Shown: positions 55,812-63,411 of the stretch, in pieces
Layout of the letters: every line of letters begins with the position of its first letter
How positions within the stretch are numbered: position 1 is the stretch's first letter
NCBI RefSeq assembly: GCF_000369505.1
Contig: NZ_KB850055.1
Span: 496,001 to 560,000, forward strand
Length of the DNA stretch: 64,000 nucleotides
Source of the DNA: Acinetobacter sp. NIPH 298
GTDB taxonomy: Bacteria > Pseudomonadota > Gammaproteobacteria > Pseudomonadales > Moraxellaceae
Direction of reading: 5' to 3'
The notes under the pieces: model-generated
What the model saw: only the letters and a program-made list of their open reading frames with translations
The model's database searches: none
Told to the model about the DNA's origin: nothing
Translations under genes and position numbers: made by a program

Positions 55812-57157
55812 ATAATCTTGTTAACTACGGTTCTGTTTGTTCAGGTATTGAAGCAGCAACGGTTGCATGGCATAGCCTTGATTTTAAGCCTGAATGGTTT
55901 GCAGAAATCGAAAAAGCACCAAGTCTAATTTTGAATCATCACTATCCAGATGTGACAAACCTTGGTGACATGACATTAATTAAAAACAATATTTTAAATA
56001 GAGAAGTTGAAGCACCAGTGGTTCTTGTTGGTGGTACACCTTGTCAGGCGTATTCAGTAGCTGGCAAGCGTTTATCCCTAGCTGATGAGCGCGGGCAAAT
56101 TACTCTTTCGTATGTGGAGTTGTTAGATGCAATTGATTCAGTTAGATCTATTCAAGGAAATGAGCCATGCGTTGCCCTCTGGGAAAACGTACCCGGTGTG
56201 CTCAACACAAAAGACAATGCTTTCGGCTGCTTTTTGGGAGGGCTTGCAGGTTCGGGGTGTGAACTTAAGCCGTCAGGGAGAAAGTGGCCAAACGCTGGTT
56301 GTGTGCTTGGACCATCTCGACAAGTTTATTGGAGAGTCCTTGATGCTCAACATTTCGGACTCGCCCAACGACGCAAGCGTGTGTTTGTTGTCGCAAGTGC
56401 TAGAACAGAAAGTATCGGAGAAATACTTTTTGAGCGAAAAAGCATGCTTGGGGATCCTACGCAGGGCAGCAGCAAGGGGCAAGGTATTGCCACCAATCAT
56501 ACAACACACACTTCAAGAGCAAGCCAAACTATTAGCGGAAAAACCTACCTTTCACCCTTACTAGCATCGCATGGCGAAAAGAAATGGTTGGGCAACCAAG
56601 AAGCATTTTGTGGTGATTACTATATCAAACATGCAATTGGTATTGGTGGAATGACAGTAAATGCAGCTATTTCTAATAAATTGTACCCAACTTTATTAGC
56701 CAATCATGACCGTGGATATTTAATCACTTCATATGGGATTAATGGGAACACTATTGGTCAGTGTAGAGCAGGCTCAAGTGGTACAGGGATTAATATAGAG
56801 CTCGCTTACACAATAGTATCTACAAAGAAAAATGGTGTTGTGCTTTGTGGAACCAAAAATGATGCATTGCGGGATCTTGGCAACAACATCGCACCAACTT
56901 TGCGTTGCGGTGGCAAACAAGGTGGACCAATTCAACAAGCAGTTTTTCAATATTTACCGCCGTACATTTTCTCACTTGCGCGTTACTTAACAGAAGTTGA
57001 ATGTGAGCGCCTGCAAGGTTTTCCAGATAATTACACCAATGTCCCAAAAGTCGCAGCTGGCAAACGTTATAAAGCACTTGGAAACAGCATGGCTGTAAAT
57101 GTAATGCACTGGATAGGTGTAAGACTTAAACAATATTTAAATGGAGGGCTTAAATGA
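55808..57157 (+). CDS. Phage C5-cytosine DNA methyltransferase
   Basis: 449 aa. Motif I YGSVCSGIEAATVAW, motif IV GGTPCQAYSVAG with catalytic Cys79, motif VI ENVPG (126-130), motif VIII region GLAQRRKRVFVVA, and motifs IX-X (ERLQGFPDNYT, ALGNSMAVNVMHWIG). Residues about 200-380 are the target-recognition part. No restriction partner is nearby, so it is probably a protective or regulatory solitary methylase. The start overlaps the previous stop (ATGA). Confidence 0.92.
   Translation: MNNLVNYGSVCSGIEAATVAWHSLDFKPEWFAEIEKAPSLILNHHYPDVTNLGDMTLIKNNILNREVEAPVVLVGGTPCQAYSVAGKRLSLADERGQITLSYVELLDAIDSVRSIQGNEPCVALWENVPGVLNTKDNAFGCFLGGLAGSGCELKPSGRKWPNAGCVLGPSRQVYWRVLDAQHFGLAQRRKRVFVVASARTESIGEILFERKSMLGDPTQGSSKGQGIATNHTTHTSRASQTISGKTYLSPLLASHGEKKWLGNQEAFCGDYYIKHAIGIGGMTVNAAISNKLYPTLLANHDRGYLITSYGINGNTIGQCRAGSSGTGINIELAYTIVSTKKNGVVLCGTKNDALRDLGNNIAPTLRCGGKQGGPIQQAVFQYLPPYIFSLARYLTEVECERLQGFPDNYTNVPKVAAGKRYKALGNSMAVNVMHWIGVRLKQYLNGGLK
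56343..56564 (+). CDS. Putative overlapping gene in an alternative frame of the methyltransferase gene
   Basis: 73 aa, wholly inside the methyltransferase gene in another frame. ATG 56343 has GGAGAG (56331-56336) 6 bases upstream. The product reads MLNISDSPNDASVCLLSQVL, then KYFLSEKACLGILRRAAARG and KVLPP, a pattern (K-Y-[FY]-L-S-x-K-A-C-x-G-I-L-R-R-A) that I recall as recurring in phage hypothetical proteins. The host frame is also conserved here (EILFERKSMLGD). The frame is open further upstream to 56127. Confidence 0.5.
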   Translation: MLNISDSPNDASVCLLSQVLEQKVSEKYFLSEKACLGILRRAAARGKVLPPIIQHTLQEQAKLLAEKPTFHPY

Positions 57158-57564
57158 CCTCCATGAGCCTCGATCAGTACCGCCGTGAAATTCTCAAGCA
57201 GCCCAAAACCAAAGTGGCCAAGAGCAACAAGTTCAATGCAGTGAAAGTTGAATTAGACGGAATGACGTTTGATAGCAAGAAAGAGCACAAGCGGTACATC
57301 GAGCTTAAAGCTATGCAACAACGAGGGGAGATAATTAGTTTAGAACATCACACAAAATTTGAACTTGCACCTAAAACCAAACTTGAAGGGGAGAAAAGGG
57401 CAAAGCCAGCATTACGTTATTTTGCAGATTTCACGTACTACGACATTACTGGCCAGTATGTAGTTGAAGATGTGAAGTCAGAAGCTACAAGAAAGAAAGA
57501 CAGTTATAGAAACAAAAAGCATTTGATGAAAACGGTTTTAAATATTGATGTGAGAGAGGTGTGA
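57154..57564 (+). CDS. DUF1064 phage nuclease-like protein
   Basis: 136 aa. Core NKFNAVKVELDGMTFDSKKE with the later ALRYFADFTYYD and YVVEDVKS, a PD-(D/E)xK-like layout: Glu in KKE, Asp in FADF and E-D-V-K. DUF1064 proteins are common in phage replication regions and may resolve DNA junctions. Start overlaps the methyltransferase stop (ATGA). Confidence 0.82.
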   Translation: MTSMSLDQYRREILKQPKTKVAKSNKFNAVKVELDGMTFDSKKEHKRYIELKAMQQRGEIISLEHHTKFELAPKTKLEGEKRAKPALRYFADFTYYDITGQYVVEDVKSEATRKKDSYRNKKHLMKTVLNIDVREV

Positions 57565-57565
57565 G

Positions 57566-58051
57566 ATGGGTGTGATGACAATTATGCAAGCAACGGATTG
57601 GTCTAAATATACTTTTGAGGAATGGTGCAGACAGTTGGGGGCATGGATTAATGGTGACTCTGAAAAGATGGTCCGTGTTGTTAAGACAATGCCTACTAAG
57701 CGCATCACTCAAAAACAGCGTGAAAAACTTCTCGCAATGTATATGAATGATGAAAAGCTGAAAGACCGGTTATGCATTAAAAAGACTGGTACTTGCTGTC
57801 AACTTAATGAGAATGAAGCGCGAGCAATCCAAAGGTTGTTTATGGATCTGCAGTTGATTGAAGATGAAATTTTACAAGAATGGATCTCCACTATTTGGTC
57901 ACATCACGTTTTAAGCAATTCATTAAGAAAAATTGCTGATAGCTGTGATACATCAGTAAATCAAATTCGCCAAGATTTGAAATGTGGTTTTGCATTTATC
58001 AAAAGTCGCTATTCCCATTTTAGTTTTGAAAGTTTTGAAAAAACCACTTGA
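57566..58051 (+). CDS. Q-like late antiterminator candidate
   Basis: 161 aa. Starts one base after DUF1064. A helical protein with WSKYTFEEWCRQLGAWINGD, two Cys in KKTGTCC and an HTH-like end (LRKIADSCDTSVNQIRQDLK). Position at the end of the early rightward operon, directly before a terminator, fits Q. Family assignment is weak by sequence alone. Confidence 0.5.
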   Translation: MGVMTIMQATDWSKYTFEEWCRQLGAWINGDSEKMVRVVKTMPTKRITQKQREKLLAMYMNDEKLKDRLCIKKTGTCCQLNENEARAIQRLFMDLQLIEDEILQEWISTIWSHHVLSNSLRKIADSCDTSVNQIRQDLKCGFAFIKSRYSHFSFESFEKTT

Positions 58052-58112
58052 GTGTGCGCACGAGGTATGGCATATTTGTGATAAGTTGGCTATTTATATA
58101 TTTAAGCCATTC

Positions 58113-58138
58113 AAAAGCCTCGCGAATGCGGGGTTTTG
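58113..58138 (+). terminator. Terminator after the Q-like gene
   Basis: CCTCGC/GCGGGG stem with GAAT loop and T4 tail. It may be the target of late antitermination. Confidence 0.6.
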
Positions 58139-58154
58139 TCATTTTGGGGTGTTT

Positions 58155-58679
58155 ATGGCTGACGATGATCTATTTGATAAAGAAGTTTATAAAACACTTT
58201 ATGAATTTCAGCTGAAAGGACTAGAAAGTGTAAAGGCGTTACATGCGAAACATGAGGATAAGGCTGCTAAATACTTAACTTTTACATCAATAATAATTGC
58301 AGCCATGAGTATATTTTCAAAACAGTATTTGTTTAATGTTGGAAACAAATCTTTTATTGTTTACGTTATTGTTGTTTTGATGGTTTTTGTATTCTTGTCA
58401 CTCTCCAGCATAGCTAGAAATTTATTCCACGTTCTTGAAGTTAGTAAAGTTGGAAAACTAGAAAATAATCAGAAAATGGTTGATTACTTTACTCAAAATG
58501 AGCTCACAACTATTTACTATTATCTTTCCATTGATATAGCTGGGGTAATTAAGACATATGAAGATAGAAATGCGATAAAAGTCAATTATTTGAACAAGGC
58601 TTTTATGGAGATAAAATTCTGTGGATTAATGTTTGTGTTAACTGTACTATTAGTTATAGTTGATATTTTGATCATTTGA
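58155..58679 (+). CDS. Membrane protein of unknown function, possible moron
   Basis: 174 aa from ATG 58155. An amphipathic N-terminus (LYEFQLKGLESVKALHAKHE) precedes membrane segments at about 40-57 and 66-88, a cytoplasmic helical middle (90-150) and a last segment at 152-173. The HEDKAAKYLTFTSIIIA junction resembles small membrane effectors paired with nucleotide signalling, but no cyclase is beside it. It stands alone after a terminator; a conversion or anti-phage gene is plausible, holin less so. Confidence 0.62.
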   Translation: MADDDLFDKEVYKTLYEFQLKGLESVKALHAKHEDKAAKYLTFTSIIIAAMSIFSKQYLFNVGNKSFIVYVIVVLMVFVFLSLSSIARNLFHVLEVSKVGKLENNQKMVDYFTQNELTTIYYYLSIDIAGVIKTYEDRNAIKVNYLNKAFMEIKFCGLMFVLTVLLVIVDILII

Positions 58680-58684
58680 GTAAT

Positions 58685-58786
58685 ATGGAAAAGATTAGAT
58701 TTAACAAACCTGTTCCCCCTGAGGTTGATAGACCTCCAATAGTTATTGAAGAAAGAAGTGATAAAACTAAACTGGAGCACAAATAA
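58685..58786 (+). CDS. Tiny proline-rich ORF (33 aa)
   Basis: Reads MEKIRFNKPVPPEVDRPPIV, then IEERSDKTKLEHK. 5 bases after the membrane protein; shares the KPVPP motif with the next ORF. Unknown function. Confidence 0.42.
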   Translation: MEKIRFNKPVPPEVDRPPIVIEERSDKTKLEHK

Positions 58787-58787
58787 C

Positions 58788-58895
58788 ATGGTATTACATG
58801 CTTCAAAGCCAGTACCACCACCAGTTCCAACACCACCGATTAAGATTATTGGAGATTCTAAGCCTAAAGGCTTGGGTGACAATAAATCAAAGTAA
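58788..58895 (+). CDS. Tiny proline-rich ORF (35 aa)
   Basis: Reads MVLHASKPVPPPVPTPPIKI, then GDSKPKGLGDNKSK. One base after the previous stop. The KPVPP core repeats the neighbour, suggesting duplication. Unknown function. Confidence 0.42.
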   Translation: MVLHASKPVPPPVPTPPIKIIGDSKPKGLGDNKSK

Positions 58896-58910
58896 TAAAT
58901 TTATTTTCTG

Positions 58911-58937
58911 AGGCCTCACCAATGTGGGGCTTTTTTA
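58911..58937 (+). terminator. Terminator after the proline-rich ORFs
   Basis: GCCTCAC/GTGGGGC stem, CAAT loop, T6 tail. Confidence 0.75.
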
Positions 58938-58949
58938 TGGGTGAAAATT

Positions 58950-59411
58950 ATGGAAGCCGATCAATATTTTCAACTCACCAAAAAGCGCGAACAGAAAAAT
59001 AAGCCACGAAATACGCCGTTGCCGAAAGCGAAACAAAACTATTTAGAAGCTTTTGAGGATATGGAGCGTGCCTTACAGATTTTGGAAATTAAATATGAAA
59101 CGTTGTTCCAGTTTAAATCAACAAAACACTGGCGTTTTGACTTCCATTTAATTGAGTATCGAATCCTTGTTGAAATAGCGGGCGGACCTTGGTCTGCTGG
59201 TCGCAAAAGAAAGCAGTTTTCACATGATGCTGATCGTGAACATACCGCTTATGAAATGGGATTTACTATCGTTCGTTTAGAGTCAGCCGCAAGATTTAAG
59301 ATTAACGAAGCGGGGCCATTGCAGATACAAGCCCACTTTGCACAGCAATGGCTTAAAAATTTAAAGAGGCATACATTTAATGAGCCAAATAAGACCATTT
59401 CCACCGACTGA
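58950..59411 (+). CDS. Vsr/DUF559-like endonuclease-fold protein
   Basis: 153 aa from ATG 58950 (GTG 58941 is an alternative). KHWRFDFHLIEYRILVEIAG, then GRKRKQFSHDADREHTAYEM and GFTIVRL fit the Vsr-like fold (D in RFDF, E in VEIAG, K/H downstream). Located just before the packaging genes, where phages often carry an HNH or endonuclease. Confidence 0.68.
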   Translation: MEADQYFQLTKKREQKNKPRNTPLPKAKQNYLEAFEDMERALQILEIKYETLFQFKSTKHWRFDFHLIEYRILVEIAGGPWSAGRKRKQFSHDADREHTAYEMGFTIVRLESAARFKINEAGPLQIQAHFAQQWLKNLKRHTFNEPNKTISTD

Positions 59412-60021
59412 ATTGATTGATCGAGCCGATGAAGAAGAAGCTTTACGCTTGGCACCTGCACCTGATTTAAAGGACTGGGTGATTGCCAATTATCTAACAG
59501 TAGAGGGTGAACTCTACAATCCAGATCATGACCATATCGCTGAGATGCTACACGACAATGAAGAGTTTCTTTCATTTGCATGGGCATCATCCGCCGCCGT
59601 TGCTAAAAAGCGTATGGTTTTAGGTCAATGTGAAAAGGTTATGTTTAACCAGGGCGGATGGCGTAAAGCAAGACAAGAGCAACAGATGCGCGACTGGTAT
59701 GGTTTTGTACCGATCTATTTAATTACTATTGATGCAAGTTTTTGCGAGCAAGCTACTGATCGAGACTTTTGTGCTTTGATTGAGCATGAGCTATATCACA
59801 TCGGCGTTGAGCGAGATGATGACGGTGAGCCGCTCTACAGTGATATGACTGGGCTACCAAAGCATTACCTTGCTGGTCATGATGTAGAGGAGTTTGTGGG
59901 TGTAGTCAAACGATGGGGAGCAAGCGAAAACGTGAAGCGACTTGTTGAAGTAGCGAAGCAAGCGCCGTTTGTATCAGATGTAAATATTTCCAAGTGCTGT
60001 GGGACATGCGTTATTAGTTGA
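59380..60021 (+). CDS. Putative phage metallopeptidase
   Basis: 213 aa, overlapping the previous gene by 32 bases. Zincin motif HELYH in CALIEHELYHIGVERDDDG (residues about 132-150) and a third-ligand candidate His/Glu region (AGHDVEEFVG). This family is common upstream of terminase in Acinetobacter and other phages; its target is unknown. The C-terminal KCCGTCVIS is Cys-rich. Confidence 0.78.
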   Translation: MSQIRPFPPTELIDRADEEEALRLAPAPDLKDWVIANYLTVEGELYNPDHDHIAEMLHDNEEFLSFAWASSAAVAKKRMVLGQCEKVMFNQGGWRKARQEQQMRDWYGFVPIYLITIDASFCEQATDRDFCALIEHELYHIGVERDDDGEPLYSDMTGLPKHYLAGHDVEEFVGVVKRWGASENVKRLVEVAKQAPFVSDVNISKCCGTCVIS

Positions 60022-60042
60022 GCCGTTTGGCTCATTTTTTTT
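60019..60042 (+). terminator. Terminator whose stem includes the metallopeptidase stop codon
   Basis: TGAGCC/GGCTCA stem, GTTT loop, T8 tail; TGA at 60019-60021 is both stop codon and stem. Confidence 0.82.
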
Positions 60043-60080
60043 GACTATCTTGTTATACGTAGTCATACGGAGAGGTGGTT

Positions 60081-60545
60081 ATGGCAGCCTTAAAAGAGCC
60101 TGTGAAAATTTTTATAGTTCAAGCTCTTGCATGCCGTGATACACCTCAAGAAGTAGCAATTCTGGTAAAACAAGAGTTTGGAATTGAAGTGGATCGAATG
60201 CAGTGTGCTGCATACGACCCAACAAAAGCCGCAGGGAAAAACCTTAGTGCAAAATTTAAAAAACTTTTTGAGGATACTCGAAAAAAATTTGACAAAGGTT
60301 TAGTAGATATTCCCATCGCAAATAAACATTACAGAATGAAGCAATACGATAAATTGCTTCAAAAAACAAAGAATACTGTTATGGCTTTGCGCATCATGGA
60401 GCAAGCGGCAAAGGATAGTGGTGGGCTATACACAAATAAAACGGAATTAACGGGTGCTGGTGGTGGGCCTATTAAAACAGTTCAAACCCAAACAACTGTA
60501 GAAGAATATTTAAATGCAAGGGAGAAGATACTAAATGAATTCTGA
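60081..60545 (+). CDS. DUF2280 protein, probable small terminase subunit
   Basis: 154 aa from ATG 60081; GGAGAGG is 5 bases upstream. N-terminal HTH-like region with DTPQEVAILVKQEFGIEV, basic middle, and an end that includes GGLYTNKTELTGAGGGPIK. DUF2280 precedes the large terminase in many phages, which supports a DNA-recognition role. Confidence 0.75.
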   Translation: MAALKEPVKIFIVQALACRDTPQEVAILVKQEFGIEVDRMQCAAYDPTKAAGKNLSAKFKKLFEDTRKKFDKGLVDIPIANKHYRMKQYDKLLQKTKNTVMALRIMEQAAKDSGGLYTNKTELTGAGGGPIKTVQTQTTVEEYLNAREKILNEF

Positions 60546-61941
60546 CCCAAGCAGAGATCTAGCAATCCAAATTGAAGCTCAAGAAGATCTTTATTTTTTC
60601 TCTCGGTACTTGTTTAAGCAACGCCGTAAATACAAGTGGAGACACAATTGGCACCATCGGATTGTCTGTGATGCGCTCATGAGGGTGTTTAACGGCGAGA
60701 CGAAGCGCTTAATCATTAACATTCCGCCACGTTATTCAAAAACGGAGCTCGCCGTAATCAATTTTATGGCTTGGTGCTTCGGTAAAGTGCCTGATAGCGA
60801 ATTCATTCATATCAGTTATTCAGCAACCCTAGCTGCAAATAATGCCTTTCAAACACGTAATTTAGTGCAGGAAATGGCATTTAAAAATGTCTTTCCTGAT
60901 TTTGTATTGCGTGATGATAGTAAAGCTAAGGATGACTGGCGCACCAAGGCTGGTGGCGTTTGTTATGCACAAGGTACAGGCGGAACGATTACAGGTTTCG
61001 GCGCAGGTAAGATTCGAGATTCTTTTGGTGGTGCGATCATAATTGATGATCCACACAAGGCAAGTGAAGCTAAATCAAAAACTATCCGTGATGGGGTGAT
61101 TGATTGGTTTCAAAATACGCTTGAATCTCGTACCAACTCACCTGATACGCCGATCATTGTCATTATGCAAAGATTACATGAAGAGGATCTAGCGGGGTGG
61201 TTGCTTGACGGCGGAAATGGTGAAGAATGGGAGCATTTGTGCTTTTCGGCTATACAAGAAGATGGTTCTGCATTATGGCCTGAAAAGCACACCATAGAAC
61301 GCCTTAGGGTTATGGAAGATGCATCGCCGTATGTCTTTGCAGGTCAGTATCAACAACGCCCTGCGCCGCCTGCTGGTGGTTTCTTTAAGCCAGATAGAAT
61401 CGAAATTGTTGATGCTATTCCGACCGATATTATCAAAGAGTGTCGTGCTTGGGATTTGGCTGCAACAGAGAATGAAGGTGATTACACAGCGGGACCTAAA
61501 CTGGCTAAAGCACCAGACAACACAATCTACATCACCGATATGGTTCGTGGTCGTTGGGGTCCTGATGGAGTGGAAAATACCATTACCCAAACAGCTCAGA
61601 TAGATGGCAAAGGTGTTTATATCCGCTTGCCACAAGATCCTGGTCAGGCAGGTAAATCTCAAGCAAAAAACTTTGTAGGTAAATTATCAGGATTCAAAGT
61701 AAAAGCTGAGCCAGTATCAGGCGATAAGATCACAAGGGCACAGCCATTTGCAGCACAGGTCAATGTGGGGAATGTGAAGATGCTTCGCGGTGACTGGAAT
61801 AAAGCACTGATTGAAGAGTTAAGAAATTTCCCTAATGCAAAACATGATGATCAGGTCGATGGATGTAGTGATGCATTTAATGATCTGAATGAATCAAGAC
61901 AATCTAAAAAACCCGCAACAGCGGGAAGTCGAACATTTTAA
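60535..61941 (+). CDS. Terminase large subunit
   Basis: 468 aa. Walker A PPRYSKTE (64-71), Walker B AIIIDDPHKASEA (about 167-179) and a C-terminal RNase H-like nuclease (ECRAWDLAATENEGDYTAG, KHDDQVDGCSDAF). Motor and nuclease for DNA packaging. Overlaps DUF2280 by 11 bases. The sequence type suggests headful or cohesive packaging cannot be decided here. Confidence 0.93.
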   Translation: MNSDPSRDLAIQIEAQEDLYFFSRYLFKQRRKYKWRHNWHHRIVCDALMRVFNGETKRLIINIPPRYSKTELAVINFMAWCFGKVPDSEFIHISYSATLAANNAFQTRNLVQEMAFKNVFPDFVLRDDSKAKDDWRTKAGGVCYAQGTGGTITGFGAGKIRDSFGGAIIIDDPHKASEAKSKTIRDGVIDWFQNTLESRTNSPDTPIIVIMQRLHEEDLAGWLLDGGNGEEWEHLCFSAIQEDGSALWPEKHTIERLRVMEDASPYVFAGQYQQRPAPPAGGFFKPDRIEIVDAIPTDIIKECRAWDLAATENEGDYTAGPKLAKAPDNTIYITDMVRGRWGPDGVENTITQTAQIDGKGVYIRLPQDPGQAGKSQAKNFVGKLSGFKVKAEPVSGDKITRAQPFAAQVNVGNVKMLRGDWNKALIEELRNFPNAKHDDQVDGCSDAFNDLNESRQSKKPATAGSRTF

Positions 61942-61954
61942 ATAAGGTACCAAA

Positions 61955-63409
61955 ATGGCAAAGTCTAAGAAAGAAGACAAAGCTTCTAAAAAGGCTTTGT
62001 CTGGGGGAAGCTTATTCCAACAAAACGCCGTGTCAATGCTCTATAACTTGGGTAAACAACCTGATATAGACGAGGTATTGCGCAAGGCTGGTGTTTCTCG
62101 TCATCGCCTTAAAATTTTACTTGATGATGATGAGATTGCTCAGGCAGTGGAAACACGTATAGATGCGCTACTAGCAACGCCGTTCCGAATTGAGCCGAGT
62201 GATACACCTGAAGCACTGTTGCTCATGCAGGAGCTTAAAGAGTGGTTTACAGAGTTGGCATCAGGCGCAGTTAATGCACTTTTTTTTGGTTACTCGGTTT
62301 TAGAGGCAGTCTATGAAGAAAAGCCTGAAGGTCACATAGGGCTGCAATGGATCGGTGAAAAGCCGATGCAGTGGTTTGAGCCTAAAAATGATGGGCGTTT
62401 GATTTATCGGCCCGAAGGAACAGGCCAAGAGGTAGTAGTCGATCAGAAGCTTAAATTCTTTCTAACACGGCGTAAGGCAACCTATGAGCAGCCATATGGC
62501 AAAGCCTTACTTGCTACGTTGTACTGGTTGAACTTCTTTAAACAGAATGGCTTTAAGTTTTGGGCGAAATTTCTTGAGCGTTTTGGCACACCAATTCTTT
62601 TGGGTAAATGCAAAGATTCAGAAACAGATGATATGAATCAGGCATTGCTTAATGCGCATGCTCAAAGTGTACTTTCGATTGATTCTGAAGATGATGTACA
62701 GGTTTTAACTGCAGGAGCTAATGGTACTGCAGGTGCATCGTTTGAAACTTTCAATAACGTTTTGATCCGCCAAATTCAGAAAGTGATTCTTGGCCAAACA
62801 CTGACAAGTGGAACTGATGGCACAGGGAGTCGTGCATTAGGTCAGGTGCATGAGAATGTGCGCAAAGATAAGCTGAATGCGGATGTCCGTCTGGTTACAC
62901 CAACGTTTCAAGCAGCTGTAAATGCCTTGTGTACTTTGAATAACTGGCCTAAACATGAGGTCTATTTAGGCGAGAAAACTAAGCAACTTAATACAGATCA
63001 GGCAGATCGTGATGTAAAGCTTAAAAATGCGGGTGCAAACCTTACACAACAATATTTCTCGCGTGAGTACGGTTTGCAGGACGGCGATGTTGCAGAAACA
63101 CCTCAGGTGCAGTCAGTTAAGCAATTTAAAGCCTTGCCGAAGAGTTCATTTAGTTTTGCTGCATCAGTAAAAAAGTTCACACCTGAACAACAGGAAGTCG
63201 AAGAGCTAACTGATGGACAGAAGGGAATTCAATTATTAAGTGCAAAGCAGATTAATGATTTGATTCAGAAGAGCGACACACCAGAAGAATTGGCAAGTAA
63301 TTTAATGCAACTTATGCCAGGTGCAAGTGATTCAGAATTCGCAGCTAATCTTGATATGGCTTTATATGCAGCTGATGTATTGGGGTATGTCACAGCAAGT
63401 GGAGAATAA
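61955..63409 (+). CDS. Portal protein, DUF935 (Mu gp29-like)
   Basis: 484 aa. RIDALLATPFRIEPSD, FFGYSVLEAVYEE and PYGKALLATLYWLNFFKQNG match DUF935 portals; also GTDGTGSRALGQVHENVRKD. Forms the dodecameric capsid vertex. A KSKKEDKASKKAL basic start is normal. Starts 13 bases after the terminase. Confidence 0.88.
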   Translation: MAKSKKEDKASKKALSGGSLFQQNAVSMLYNLGKQPDIDEVLRKAGVSRHRLKILLDDDEIAQAVETRIDALLATPFRIEPSDTPEALLLMQELKEWFTELASGAVNALFFGYSVLEAVYEEKPEGHIGLQWIGEKPMQWFEPKNDGRLIYRPEGTGQEVVVDQKLKFFLTRRKATYEQPYGKALLATLYWLNFFKQNGFKFWAKFLERFGTPILLGKCKDSETDDMNQALLNAHAQSVLSIDSEDDVQVLTAGANGTAGASFETFNNVLIRQIQKVILGQTLTSGTDGTGSRALGQVHENVRKDKLNADVRLVTPTFQAAVNALCTLNNWPKHEVYLGEKTKQLNTDQADRDVKLKNAGANLTQQYFSREYGLQDGDVAETPQVQSVKQFKALPKSSFSFAASVKKFTPEQQEVEELTDGQKGIQLLSAKQINDLIQKSDTPEELASNLMQLMPGASDSEFAANLDMALYAADVLGYVTASGE

Positions 63410-63411
63410 GA

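Noticed and set aside
56127-56342. Upstream part of the alternative frame inside the methyltransferase gene
   Set aside because: No clear ribosome site at 56127 and the sequence lacks the recognisable motif; ATG 56343 is preferred.
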